Source: Clostridium sp. 28_17 (GTDB lineage Bacteria; Bacillota; Clostridia; TANB77; CAG-508). Taken from it: DNA of 19,320 nt. The notes under the pieces are model-generated. The model ran no database searches and was not told the DNA's origin. It saw only the letters and a list, made by a program, of their open reading frames with translations. The number at the start of each line of letters is the position of its first letter. Position 1 is the first letter of the stretch. The position numbers and the translations under genes are program-made. The stretch covers positions 1-19,320 of the forward strand of contig MNRS01000006.1 of assembly GCA_001916065.1 (NCBI GenBank). Reading direction: 5' to 3'. Positions 10,080 to 17,349 of the stretch are shown here, piece by piece.

Positions 10080-11477
10080 TTATTCTTTCCAGAATGCTTT
10101 GTATGTTTCGAAAGCAGAATATATATCAAATTTGCTTGTTACTTCATATGGTGCATGCATTGAAAGCACTGGTACTCCACAGTCTATAACATCTGTTCCT
10201 TTGTTTGCTAATATATATGCGATAGTTCCTCCACCGCCAATATCAACTTTTCCAAGTTCTGCTACTTGATATTTTATATCATTTTTTTCTAGTACATTTC
10301 TAACCCAGGCAACATATTCTGCGTTTGCATCTGATGCTCCTGATTTTCCTCTTGCACCTGTGTATTTGTTTAGGCTTATTCCTTTTCCTACATATCCTGC
10401 ATTTGTTTTGTCTGATACTGATGCATAAATTGGGTCAAAACCTGCGTCAACATCTGAGGATAACATTTTTGAGAAGCAGAATACTTTGTCTAATAGATTT
10501 GGTCTGTTTACTCCTAATTTGTTTAACATTTCTGATATAAAGAAGTCAAACATATGTGATTCCATTCCTGTATTTCCCATACTTCCTATTTCTTCTTTAT
10601 CTGATAAAATGCATACTGCTGTGTTTTTTAAATTTTCTAATGTCATCATTGCTGCAAGTGATGTGTATGCACATACTTTGTCGTCTTGTCCATATGCTGC
10701 TACTAGCCCTGCATCAAATCCTAGGCTTCTTGCTTTGAATGCTGGTATTATTTCTAATTCTGAGCTTTGTAAATCTGCTTCTACTATTCCGTATTTTTGG
10801 TTTAAGATGTTTAGAATATTTAGTTTTACTTTTTCTTTTGCGTCTGTGTCTTGGTATGGAATGCTTCCAATTAGAAGATTTAGGTCTTCCCCATCTATTC
10901 CGTTTTTTAGTTTCTTTTCCATTTGTTCTTGTGCTAAATGTGGTAATAAGTCTGTTATTGTAAATATTGGGTCATCGTCGTCTTCTCCTATATTTACTGT
11001 TATTTTTTCACCATTTGGTTTTACTATTACTCCATGGATGCTTAATGGAATTGTTGTCCATTGATATTTTTTGATTCCTCCATAGTAATGTGTTTTGAAG
11101 TATGCTAATTCTGTGTCTTCATATAGTGGATTTGGTTTTAGGTCTAGTCTTGGTGAGTCTACATGTGAGCCAATAATGTGAACTCCGTTTTCTATGTTTT
11201 CTGTTCCTATTATTGCTAGATACATGCTTTTGCCTCTGTTTATAAAGTATATTTTGTCTCCTGGTTGTAGTTTTTCAATTTCTGCTATGTCTTTGTATCC
11301 GTTTGCTTGTGCCATTTTTGTGGCTTCTACTATAAATTCTCTTTCTGTTTTTGCTTTATTTAGAAAGTTCATGTAGTCTTTTGAGAAATTGAATATTGCT
11401 TCTTTTTTTCTTGTGTCTACTGCGTTCCATCCGTTTTCTTTTTTGTGAAATAGTTTTTCTTCTAAACTTTTTTCCAT
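10080..11477 (-). CDS. M18-family aminopeptidase
   Basis: The 465-residue protein has the hallmarks of family M18 (aspartyl/lysyl-type aminopeptidase I), a dinuclear-metal enzyme that removes N-terminal residues from peptides in the cytoplasm as a large oligomer. Visible candidates for metal and catalytic residues are His105 and Asp107 (GSHVDSPRLDLKP), Asp265/266 (YGQDDKVCAYTS), Glu295-Glu296 (SDKEEIGSMG), Asp342/344 (SSDVDAGFDP) and His441 (VPVLSMHAPYEV). The length is normal and no signal peptide is present. The start ATG 11477 has AAAGGAA about 12 nt upstream. It is a single-gene unit with its own promoter and terminator, unrelated to the adjacent surface operon. The family assignment is firm; the exact substrate preference is not visible. 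Confidence 0.93.
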   Translation of the reverse strand: MEKSLEEKLFHKKENGWNAVDTRKKEAIFNFSKDYMNFLNKAKTEREFIVEATKMAQANGYKDIAEIEKLQPGDKIYFINRGKSMYLAIIGTENIENGVHIIGSHVDSPRLDLKPNPLYEDTELAYFKTHYYGGIKKYQWTTIPLSIHGVIVKPNGEKITVNIGEDDDDPIFTITDLLPHLAQEQMEKKLKNGIDGEDLNLLIGSIPYQDTDAKEKVKLNILNILNQKYGIVEADLQSSELEIIPAFKARSLGFDAGLVAAYGQDDKVCAYTSLAAMMTLENLKNTAVCILSDKEEIGSMGNTGMESHMFDFFISEMLNKLGVNRPNLLDKVFCFSKMLSSDVDAGFDPIYASVSDKTNAGYVGKGISLNKYTGARGKSGASDANAEYVAWVRNVLEKNDIKYQVAELGKVDIGGGGTIAYILANKGTDVIDCGVPVLSMHAPYEVTSKFDIYSAFETYKAFWKE

Positions 11478-11540
11478 TTTTTATCACGTTCCTTTCTTTT
11501 TTGGGTATTAATTTTACCCATTGTCTTTTGTTTTTTTCTT

Positions 11541-11569
11541 AGTATATCACTTTGTTTTTTATTTTTCCA
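11541..11569 (-). promoter_or_regulatory. Promoter of the aminopeptidase gene
   Basis: On the minus strand TGGAAA (11569-11564) and TATACT (11546-11541) are 17 nt apart, with an extended TGA before the -10 element. Confidence 0.6.
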
Positions 11570-11602
11570 CTTTTTTTGGTATTTATTATTTTTTTTAGTA
11601 AA

Positions 11603-11787
11603 TACTAAAAATTATAATTATTATTTATATGAAATTAATCATTTATTTATTTTGAAGTGATCCGGGGGGACCGTTCAAAAATTCTCAAAAGTTGTTAAAA
11701 TTTTTTTAGAATTTTTAGAATGGGGCAACAAAAAAATAAATAAATCATTAATTTCACATATTAATATTACAATTTTTTAAATAGTAA
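11603..11787. repeat. Long imperfect inverted repeat, MITE-like or structured RNA
   Basis: The core arms 11626-11653 and 11733-11760 are 28 nt each and pair with two mismatches. An inner pair (CCGTTC-AAAAATTCT near 11671-11685 with AGAATTTTTAGAATGG near 11707-11722) continues the fold, and looser pairing extends outward to TACTA/TAGTA at about 11604 and 11786. A GC-rich block, GATCCGGGGGGACC, sits asymmetrically in the left arm. The element separates divergent genes and could be a small non-autonomous transposable element, a regulatory RNA or a double-sided terminator. Confidence 0.6.
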
Positions 11788-11815
11788 TAATTACAAATAT
11801 TAAAAGGAGACTCTT

Positions 11816-13322
11816 ATGAATTCTTTATGGTTAATTGAAAATAAAAATGATAATAAATTCGAAAATTTATCCAAAAATATTGATACTGATGTATGTATAA
11901 TAGGTGCAGGAATTTTTGGAATGACCTGTGGCTACTATCTTTCTAAAGCAGGTTTGAAAGTTTCAATTTTAGAAAAAGATGAAATCGGTCAAAAAACTAC
12001 AGGACATACTACAGCAAAAATCACATCTCAACATGGACTTTTCTATACTTATTTAGTACAAACTTACGGCGATGAGTTTGCTAAAGATTATTTGCAGGCA
12101 AATGAGGATGCTATTGAAAATATTAAAAAAATTATTGATGACGAAAAAATAAATTGTGATTTTGAAAGACAATCAAATTTTGTTTATACAACAAATGCAG
12201 ATGAAGTTCCACAGTTGAAAAAAGAGGTTGATGTTCTAAATGCTTTAGGTTTTCCGGCTAATTTTGTTACTAAAACTGGCTTGCCTTTTGACGTTACAGG
12301 TGCCGTTCAATTTAAAAATCAGGCTCAATTTAATCCTACTAAATATTTAGGTGGTTTGGCAAATTGTATTTTGAAAAATGGTGGTAATATTTATACAAAT
12401 ACTACTGTTACTGATGTTAAGCATATTGGTGATGTTTTTTATGTTTTTACTCCAAATGGTATTGTTACTTCAAAATATGTTGTTCTTGCCTCACATTATC
12501 CTTTTATAAACTTTCCTGGAATTTACTTTTTTAAGATGTATCAGGCTTCTTCTTATGTTATTGGTGTTGATGTAAAGAAAACGTTAAATAATGGTATGTA
12601 TATTACTGCTTCTGAACCAACTTTTTCTTTTAGGACTGCAAATTATAATGGCAAAAAAATCCTTTTGCTTGGTGGTTGTGGTCATAAAACCGGAACCCCT
12701 GCTTCTTATGCGGATACTTATGGTGCTTTGGAAAATTATGCTAAACAGTTATATCCTGATTGTGAAGTTCTTTTTAGATGGGATACTCGCGATTGTATTA
12801 CTCTTGATAAAATTCCTTACATTGGTCGTTTTTCTAGCATGATGGATAATATTTACGTTGGCACTGGTTTTAATAAGTGGGGTATGACTTCTTCTAATGT
12901 GGCCGCTAATATTGTGTGTAATATGATTTTGGGTAAAGAGAATGAGTTTGCATATGTGTTTGATTCTACTCGTGTTCATCCTTTTAAAAATAGAACTGAG
13001 GTTAAAAATATGATTACTGAGTCTGTTAATTCTCTTGCTATTAAGAAATTTAAAGATTCTTCTGTGGTTTTTGATAATATTCCTGTTAATTCTGGTGGTG
13101 TTATTGATGTTAATAATCAAATGGTTGGTGTTTATAAGGATTCTTCGCGGTAATATTTTTGCGGTTAAACCTGTGTGCTCTCATTTGGGTTGCTTGCTTT
13201 CTTGGAATGATGTTGATAAGACTTGGGATTGTCCTTGCCATGGTTCTAGGTTTGATTTTATGGGGAAAAATATTTATGATCCGGCTTTTGATGATTTGGA
13301 GATTTTTGATTTGGGTTTGTAG
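11816..13322 (+). CDS. FAD-dependent oxidoreductase with C-terminal Rieske domain, interrupted by a 1-nt frameshift
   Basis: The frame from ATG 11816 (Shine-Dalgarno AAAAGGAG) gives 445 residues ending at TAA 13153. It has an N-terminal Rossmann FAD motif (CIIGAGIFGMTCGYYLSKAG, about 28-47), the KTTGHTTAKITSQHG segment of DAO-type oxidoreductases and a C-terminal GTGFNKWGMTSSNVAA. The Rieske [2Fe-2S] part continues in another frame to TAG 13322. It reads FAVKPVCSHLGCLLSW...TWDCPCHGSRFD, with both Cys-His ligand pairs present. Removing one base near 13144-13145 joins VYKDS to RGNIFAVKP and gives about 501 residues, the usual family size. The single-base nature suggests an assembly or sequencing error or a recent mutation. 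Proteins of this family are predicted to use FAD and an iron-sulfur cluster for redox chemistry on an unknown small substrate. Confidence 0.88.
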
Positions 13323-13386
13323 TTTTGGTATTATTTTCCTTTTTGCTTATTTTTCAATATTTTTTTGAGTTTTTTTGCTTTTTTTA

Positions 13387-13415
13387 TTGACTTATTTGCT
13401 TGGTTTTGCTACAAT
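13387..13415 (+). promoter_or_regulatory. Strong sigma-A promoter with no gene directly behind it
   Basis: TTGACT (13387-13392) and TACAAT (13410-13415) are 17 nt apart with an extended TGC. A terminator follows at 13456, so the transcript would be only about 75 nt unless it reads through to the gene at 13638. Confidence 0.55.
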
Positions 13416-13455
13416 TTCTTTAAATTCATATATTTATATTATTTTATTATTTATT

Positions 13456-13495
13456 GAACTAGATTTCTTCGGTTAGATTAATCTAGTTCTTTTTT
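13456..13495 (+). terminator. Rho-independent terminator
   Basis: GAACTAGATT and AATCTAGTTC form a 10-bp stem around a 14-nt loop, followed by TTTTTT. It ends transcription from the oxidoreductase and/or the promoter at 13387. Confidence 0.88.
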
Positions 13496-13569
13496 ATCTG
13501 TGATACATTTATAATTATTTGAATCTGTTGCTATATAATATTTTTAATAAATTTCAAAATATTGTATCC

Positions 13570-13598
13570 TTGATTAATTTGTATTAATATGTTAAAAT
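13570..13598 (+). promoter_or_regulatory. Promoter of the 107-residue gene
   Basis: TTGATT (13570-13575) and TAAAAT (13593-13598) are 17 nt apart, about 40 nt before the start codon. Confidence 0.6.
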
Positions 13599-13637
13599 GT
13601 TTTTATAAAAAATTTTTCTTTAGGAGGTAACGACAAT

Positions 13638-13961
13638 ATGGAGATAATTAAGGAACGGTGTTCAGGTAATTTAAAAACTGAACAACTTAGTGGTGTTACT
13701 GAAATGAATATTTTAACCATCCCACCTAATTCTTCTATAAGTTGTATGGCGAATCTTTGGGATGTTTTGCTTAATCTTTCTAGTAATACTGCTTATGTTT
13801 TTATAGCAGGTAGGACTTATGAAATTATTAATGATTCTAGTTCATATGCTACTATCATTTGCATGTCTAGCTCGACAGTTAGATGTGATTATTATCAACT
13901 CTCCAAACTTCTTTTTGAGTGTGGGTTTCTTGCACTCCAGGATGATGTTGTTATTAAATAA
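13638..13961 (+). CDS. Small protein of unknown function (107 residues)
   Basis: ATG 13638 follows an excellent Shine-Dalgarno (TAGGAGG) and the gene has its own promoter and terminator, so it is very likely a real monocistronic gene. The protein begins MEIIKERCSGNLKTEQLSGV and contains NILTIPPNSSISC, AYVFIAGRTYEIIND and a C-terminal LLFECGFLALQDDVVIK. It has four cysteines, no signal peptide and no membrane segment. I do not recognise the family. A soluble cytoplasmic protein is the only safe inference. Confidence 0.75.
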   Translation: MEIIKERCSGNLKTEQLSGVTEMNILTIPPNSSISCMANLWDVLLNLSSNTAYVFIAGRTYEIINDSSSYATIICMSSSTVRCDYYQLSKLLFECGFLALQDDVVIK

Positions 13962-13983
13962 AAAATTTAATATTTTAAGTTTT

Positions 13984-14010
13984 AAGGGCCTTGTGCCCTT
14001 TTTATTTTTA
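13984..14010 (+). terminator. Terminator of the 107-residue gene
   Basis: AAGGGC and GCCCTT form a 6-bp stem with a 5-nt loop, followed by TTTATTTTT. It starts 22 nt after the stop codon. Confidence 0.85.
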
Positions 14011-14108
14011 TGATTTTTCATTTAGTTTTTTATATGTTGCGTTAGCGAAGGATGTTTGTAGGAATTTACTTTTGTTTTTATTAACATTTTATTAACTTAT
14101 ACATAATC

Positions 14109-14142
14109 AAAAAACACTTAAAATCATTTAAAATTTTAAGTG
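14109..14142 (-). terminator. Terminator of the metalloprotease operon
   Basis: On the minus strand CACTTAAAAT and ATTTTAAGTG form a 10-bp stem with an 8-nt loop, followed by TTTTTT. It starts 12 nt after the stop codon of the last gene. Confidence 0.85.
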
Positions 14143-14153
14143 CTTCCAATAAT

Positions 14154-14600
14154 TTATTTATGAAATATATTTTTTATCTTATTGATTATTCTTTTGAATA
14201 CAGATTCTTTATATTCAACCATGGCTACATTTTCAACTTCGTTATAAACTTGTGTTATATTATTTTTATTTTTAAATAAATTATCAACAGAATACTTTTT
14301 TTCTATCTCTCTTTGATATTTATCATTATTAGATAAATATGTTTTATATAAATCATCTTTTACTTTTTTATTTGGACACCAATATTGGTAATTAAGCATA
14401 GCTATAATAACCATTGCTTTTTTACTCAACTTATTTTTATCCAATGGATTGAATTTATTAATATTCGGTTCATAGTTTGTAAGCCTTTCAGTTTCAAATA
14501 GTTTTATTATTTTTTTAGGAATTTTACTTATATATTCATTTGGCATATTTTCTAAAACTGCACATACTTCTGAATAGGCTTGTTTTGTTTCATATGTCAT
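14154..14600 (-). CDS. Conserved-type small hypothetical protein (148 residues)
   Basis: The protein starts at ATG 14600 behind an AGAGAGGAAC-type Shine-Dalgarno. It begins MTYETKQAYSEVCAVLENMP and contains NYEPNINKFNPLDKNKLSKKAMVIIAMLNYQYW, a Lys/Glu/Asn-rich middle, and a basic amphipathic C terminus (VFKRIINKIKNIFHK). I recall similar small proteins in gut clostridia but know no function for them. It has no signal peptide; the basic C-terminal helix could touch a membrane. It is the last gene of a four-gene unit, 15 nt after the preceding stop. A 31-codon mini-gene at 16902-16997 has a related-looking start (AYTEVLEIL). Confidence 0.75.
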   Translation of the reverse strand: MTYETKQAYSEVCAVLENMPNEYISKIPKKIIKLFETERLTNYEPNINKFNPLDKNKLSKKAMVIIAMLNYQYWCPNKKVKDDLYKTYLSNNDKYQREIEKKYSVDNLFKNKNNITQVYNEVENVAMVEYKESVFKRIINKIKNIFHK

Positions 14601-14615
14601 TTTTTGTTCCTCTCT

Positions 14616-14831
14616 TTAGAATATTTTTCCTTTTAGTTCTTCTGGTAATTCTAAATTATACTTTTTATTTATAGCATTGATAATGTTTTTATCTGTTATT
14701 ACTTTATTATTTATTATAAATACTTTTTGGTTATTTTCATCTAAACACATTATTATTTTTTCATATTCATTATCATTAAATTCCAACAAAACTAATAATT
14801 CTTGATTTCCAATATTAATTTTATTTGCCAT
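14616..14831 (-). CDS. Small hypothetical protein (71 residues)
   Basis: I choose ATG 14831 (MANKINIGNQ) over ATG 14840 because GAGAGG lies 9 nt before the former and touches the latter. The protein is acidic and soluble-looking: LLVLLEFNDNEYEKIIMCLDENNQKVFIINNKVITDKNIINAINKKYNLELPEELKGKIF. It overlaps the end of the preceding gene by 11 nt, indicating translational coupling. I recognise no family; the short beta-rich start could be a small adaptor fold, but this is not shown. Confidence 0.65.
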   Translation of the reverse strand: MANKINIGNQELLVLLEFNDNEYEKIIMCLDENNQKVFIINNKVITDKNIINAINKKYNLELPEELKGKIF

Positions 14832-14988
14832 TATATTCATCCTCTCTTGTATTTTCTTGATTACTTCTTGTATTTGTATTTTGTTCTAAAGTTTTTTTGA
14901 TAATATCAGCCTCTTGCATCATTTCAATTACTGATACTTCTGATGTTTGTTTTTGTAACTGTACATCTAGTTCAGACACATCATCCAT
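14821..14988 (-). CDS. Small hypothetical, mostly helical protein (55 residues)
   Basis: The start ATG 14988 overlaps the TGA stop of the metalloprotease-like gene by 8 nt; GAAGG lies 3 nt before it, so coupling is likely. The protein MDDVSELDVQLQKQ...VIEMMQEADIIKKTLEQ is a heptad-friendly helix, and its C terminus is Asn/Arg/Glu-rich and probably disordered. No family recognised. A longer TTG-initiated version from 15015 is possible but lacks its own ribosome-binding site. The chain of overlapping stops and starts supports that this is a real gene in spite of its size. Confidence 0.55.
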   Translation of the reverse strand: MDDVSELDVQLQKQTSEVSVIEMMQEADIIKKTLEQNTNTRSNQENTREDEYNGK

Positions 14989-16612
14989 AATCCTTCTTTC
15001 TTTTCCGAGGTTCAAGTTGCACTAGCATTCCATTTTCATCTACTACATAGTATTCACAATATTTTTTACCTTCTGAAAATATTTTAATAGGTTGATACAG
15101 TAATTTTAACATATTCCCACTAACTACAATGCTACTTGTATATTCCTCATCAGTTTTACAATTTGTTTCTATATTTTGAAAAATCTTATCAATTTTCTTA
15201 TGCAGTTCATTAGCCTTTTCTGCTGAGTCTCCATCAAAAAAAAGTTCATCTAACTCCTCGTCATCAAGTTTACGATATCTTCTTATGCGTTCACTTTTTA
15301 TATGTTTTCCTTGTGAGTCGTAAACTTGACCCATTGCCGGTTCAAAATCTCCACATAGCTCGTAATATTCTCCTATTTTTCTATACTTTATATCATTCAT
15401 TCGCAAGAGTATTTTATCCTCATTGTTACTTATATCAGCATAACGCTTAAATATATCTCTCTTTGAAAATTTATCTTCAGAAATTTTTCCGCTTTGCACA
15501 TATAAATCATACAATTTATCATAAGGTCTCTCGTAGAATCTAAAGCTATAGCGAGTATTATCAAATTTTAAAAAATATCTTAATTTATCTTCTGCCGAGA
15601 GATTATTTGAATCATCTAATTCAAATAACATATTATCCACAATGTTTTTTGGAATGATTGAATTTTTTGCTTGACTTACATATTCCAAAAATGCTAATTT
15701 AGTTTCAAAATTAAATTCATTATTTCTTATTAAATCTCCTAATATTTGATTTGATACTTGTTCTCTTAAACTTGTTTTAAAAGCCGGCTCTAAAATATCT
15801 TGTATTCTCATCATTGCATCTGGTTCATGCTCTATTATCATACTAATTATTTTTTCAAGTGTAGCATATATTTCATATTTTGTTTTACCTTGAAGCTCTT
15901 TTCCTTCTTTATTAAGACCCTGCATAAAATCAATTCTATCCACATCAAGTAGCTGATCAGATAATGAAAAAACTTTTTTTAAATCATCATTAACTTTATT
16001 TCCTAAGTTTATGCCATATTTTTCTATCATGTCTTCTTCAAAAATATTTAAGTTTCTTTCATATACATGTTCAGAAAAATATTTTTTCAGCATGTTATCT
16101 TCTCCAACAATAATAGCAACAATTTCATATATATCTTTTTCTGTATTATATCCATTATGAAAATCTCCTGTAATTCTTTCTGCCAATGTATCTGTCATAC
16201 CTTCATTAATTGCATAATTTCGACCACTCCCCATTTTATCTCCGTCTGGAAAATAACGTGATTCCGTTAAATGAATTCCACAATTTTCTTCTTTTATTTC
16301 TTGATACCCAGGATAATTTTTTATTGACATTGAACGTGTTGATAATGCATGTAGTAATTCATGCACTATTGTCACATTTTCTTCTAGATATGATATCTTT
16401 CTTGTATCGAAATTTATAATTACTTTTCCATTTTTATCTATTAAACATTCACCAGAAAAATTTCCGGGTTCATCTTTATAAGTTACAACTTCTACTATAT
16501 TATTTAATTTTTCTCTAATTTGTTTTATTGACATTACTTTACCTAAAATTTCATTGTTGCCTAGTAGCTCTATAAAACGTTCAATTAGTTCTTTTTTATT
16601 CATTTGTTCCAT
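14981..16612 (-). CDS. Predicted HExxH zinc metalloprotease-like protein, first gene of a small operon
   Basis: The 543-residue protein starts at ATG 16612 with AAGAGG 7 nt upstream; ATG at codon 4 is an alternative. TIVHELLHALS (His84, Glu85, His88) is a zinc-protease motif, and AINEGMTDTLAERI (Glu137) supplies a candidate gluzincin-type third ligand at a plausible distance. After the N-terminal catalytic-looking part (about 1-150) comes a long helical region (about 150-420) and a C-terminal part with YYELCGDFEPAMGQVYDSQGKHIKSERIRRYRK. No signal peptide or membrane helix is seen, so it should act in the cytoplasm or leave by an unknown route. Three small genes follow, with overlaps or short gaps. 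I do not know a named family; the protease role is inferred from the motif. Confidence 0.75.
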   Translation of the reverse strand: MEQMNKKELIERFIELLGNNEILGKVMSIKQIREKLNNIVEVVTYKDEPGNFSGECLIDKNGKVIINFDTRKISYLEENVTIVHELLHALSTRSMSIKNYPGYQEIKEENCGIHLTESRYFPDGDKMGSGRNYAINEGMTDTLAERITGDFHNGYNTEKDIYEIVAIIVGEDNMLKKYFSEHVYERNLNIFEEDMIEKYGINLGNKVNDDLKKVFSLSDQLLDVDRIDFMQGLNKEGKELQGKTKYEIYATLEKIISMIIEHEPDAMMRIQDILEPAFKTSLREQVSNQILGDLIRNNEFNFETKLAFLEYVSQAKNSIIPKNIVDNMLFELDDSNNLSAEDKLRYFLKFDNTRYSFRFYERPYDKLYDLYVQSGKISEDKFSKRDIFKRYADISNNEDKILLRMNDIKYRKIGEYYELCGDFEPAMGQVYDSQGKHIKSERIRRYRKLDDEELDELFFDGDSAEKANELHKKIDKIFQNIETNCKTDEEYTSSIVVSGNMLKLLYQPIKIFSEGKKYCEYYVVDENGMLVQLEPRKRKKDYG

Positions 16613-16646
16613 AGCAAAACCTCTTACTTTTTCTTTTTCATTTTAT

Positions 16647-16675
16647 ATTTTAATATAACAATTAACATTTTTCAA
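16647..16675 (-). promoter_or_regulatory. Promoter of the metalloprotease operon
   Basis: On the minus strand TTGAAA (16675-16670) and TAAAAT (16652-16647) are 17 nt apart, about 35 nt before ATG 16612. Confidence 0.6.
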
Positions 16676-16693
16676 TAGTTATAATATTTTATA

Positions 16694-16819
16694 TTAATCT
16701 TTGGATACAAAAAGATGCAAATTGCTATTGATACATATACATCCGTTCTTAAGAATTTTAGCCATCCAACCTAGACAGTTAAAAATCATATAAAACAGTT
16801 TTTGGAAGAATTATTTTAA
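16694..16819 (+). pseudogene. Possible remnant of a tyrosine recombinase C terminus
   Basis: One frame reads FGYKKMQIAIDTYTSVLKNF, then SHPT, a TAG at 16772, and TVKNHIKQFLEELF to TAA 16819. The first part resembles the GHxxIQTTxDTYTHV block around the catalytic tyrosine of phage-type integrases (here DTYTSV), but no upstream catalytic residues remain. It lies about 320 bp from a tRNA gene, a common integration target. The match is short and could be chance. Confidence 0.35.
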
Positions 16820-16839
16820 ATTATTTAGTTTAAGTTTTA

Positions 16840-16868
16840 TTGATAATTTATTTAAGATATGTTATAAA
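16840..16868 (+). promoter_or_regulatory. Promoter of a mini-gene
   Basis: TTGATA (16840-16845) and TATAAA (16863-16868) are 17 nt apart, with an extended TGT before the -10 element. Confidence 0.55.
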
Positions 16869-16901
16869 TACATTATACACAAAAGATTGGAGTTAATATA
16901 T

Positions 16902-16997
16902 ATGTGTGATAATAATGCAAAAGCATATACAGAAGTTTTAGAAATATTAAAATATGTAATTAAATTCCACGAGAAAGTGTGGGGAGAAGTTAACTGA
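16902..16997 (+). CDS. 31-residue small protein or truncated paralogue
   Basis: ATG 16902 follows TTGGAG with 9 nt spacing, lies about 33 nt after a promoter, and the stop TGA falls inside a terminator stem. The product (MCDNNAKAYTEVLEILKYV, then IKFHEKVWGEVN) is a single amphipathic helix. Its start resembles the N terminus of the 148-residue protein encoded at 14154-14600 (KQAYSEVCAVL). It is either a truncated copy kept as a tiny gene or a real small protein. No function can be given. Confidence 0.45.
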   Translation: MCDNNAKAYTEVLEILKYVIKFHEKVWGEVN

Positions 16998-17018
16998 GGT
17001 TGCTTCTCTCTTTTTATT
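16984..17018 (+). terminator. Terminator of the mini-gene
   Basis: GAGAAG and CTTCTC form a 6-bp stem (extended by a G-T pair) around the stop codon, followed by TCTTTTTATTTT. Confidence 0.7.
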
Positions 17019-17028
17019 TTGTTTAAAA

Positions 17029-17087
17029 TAAAAAACCAGAATTAAGATTTTGTACGCAGTGCAAACTGCTACAAAATCTAATTTCTG
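17029..17087 (-). terminator. Strong terminator of the tRNA gene
   Basis: On the minus strand CAGAAATTAGATTTTGTAGCAG pairs with CTGCGTACAAAATCTTAATTCTG across a 6-nt loop, giving a stem of about 20 bp with small bulges, followed by TTTTTTATTTT. It lies about 56 nt after the tRNA 3' end. Confidence 0.85.
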
Positions 17088-17142
17088 CCATATTTATCTT
17101 CTACAGAAAGTTATCATACTATGATAATCTACTTGAGAGTTT

Positions 17143-17219
<77 letters not shown>

Positions 17220-17228
17220 ATATGTTAT

Positions 17229-17257
17229 ATTATAATGACTTTTAGCATAATTTGCAA
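17229..17257 (-). promoter_or_regulatory. Promoter of tRNA-Arg
   Basis: On the minus strand TTGCAA (17257-17252) and TATAAT (17234-17229) are 17 nt apart, about 10 nt before the mature tRNA 5' end. Confidence 0.8.
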
Positions 17258-17295
17258 GGGCTTTTAAAAAATTTATACAAATTATTTAAAAAACA

Positions 17296-17324
17296 TTGTG
17301 AAAAAGCAAAAAATATGAAATAAT
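17296..17324 (+). promoter_or_regulatory. Weak candidate promoter of the DUF2207-type gene
   Basis: TTGTGA (17296-17301) and AATAAT (17319-17324) are 17 nt apart, about 26 nt before the start codon. The match is modest. Confidence 0.35.
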
Positions 17325-17349
17325 TGACCAAAATAAAGGGGGACAAAAA

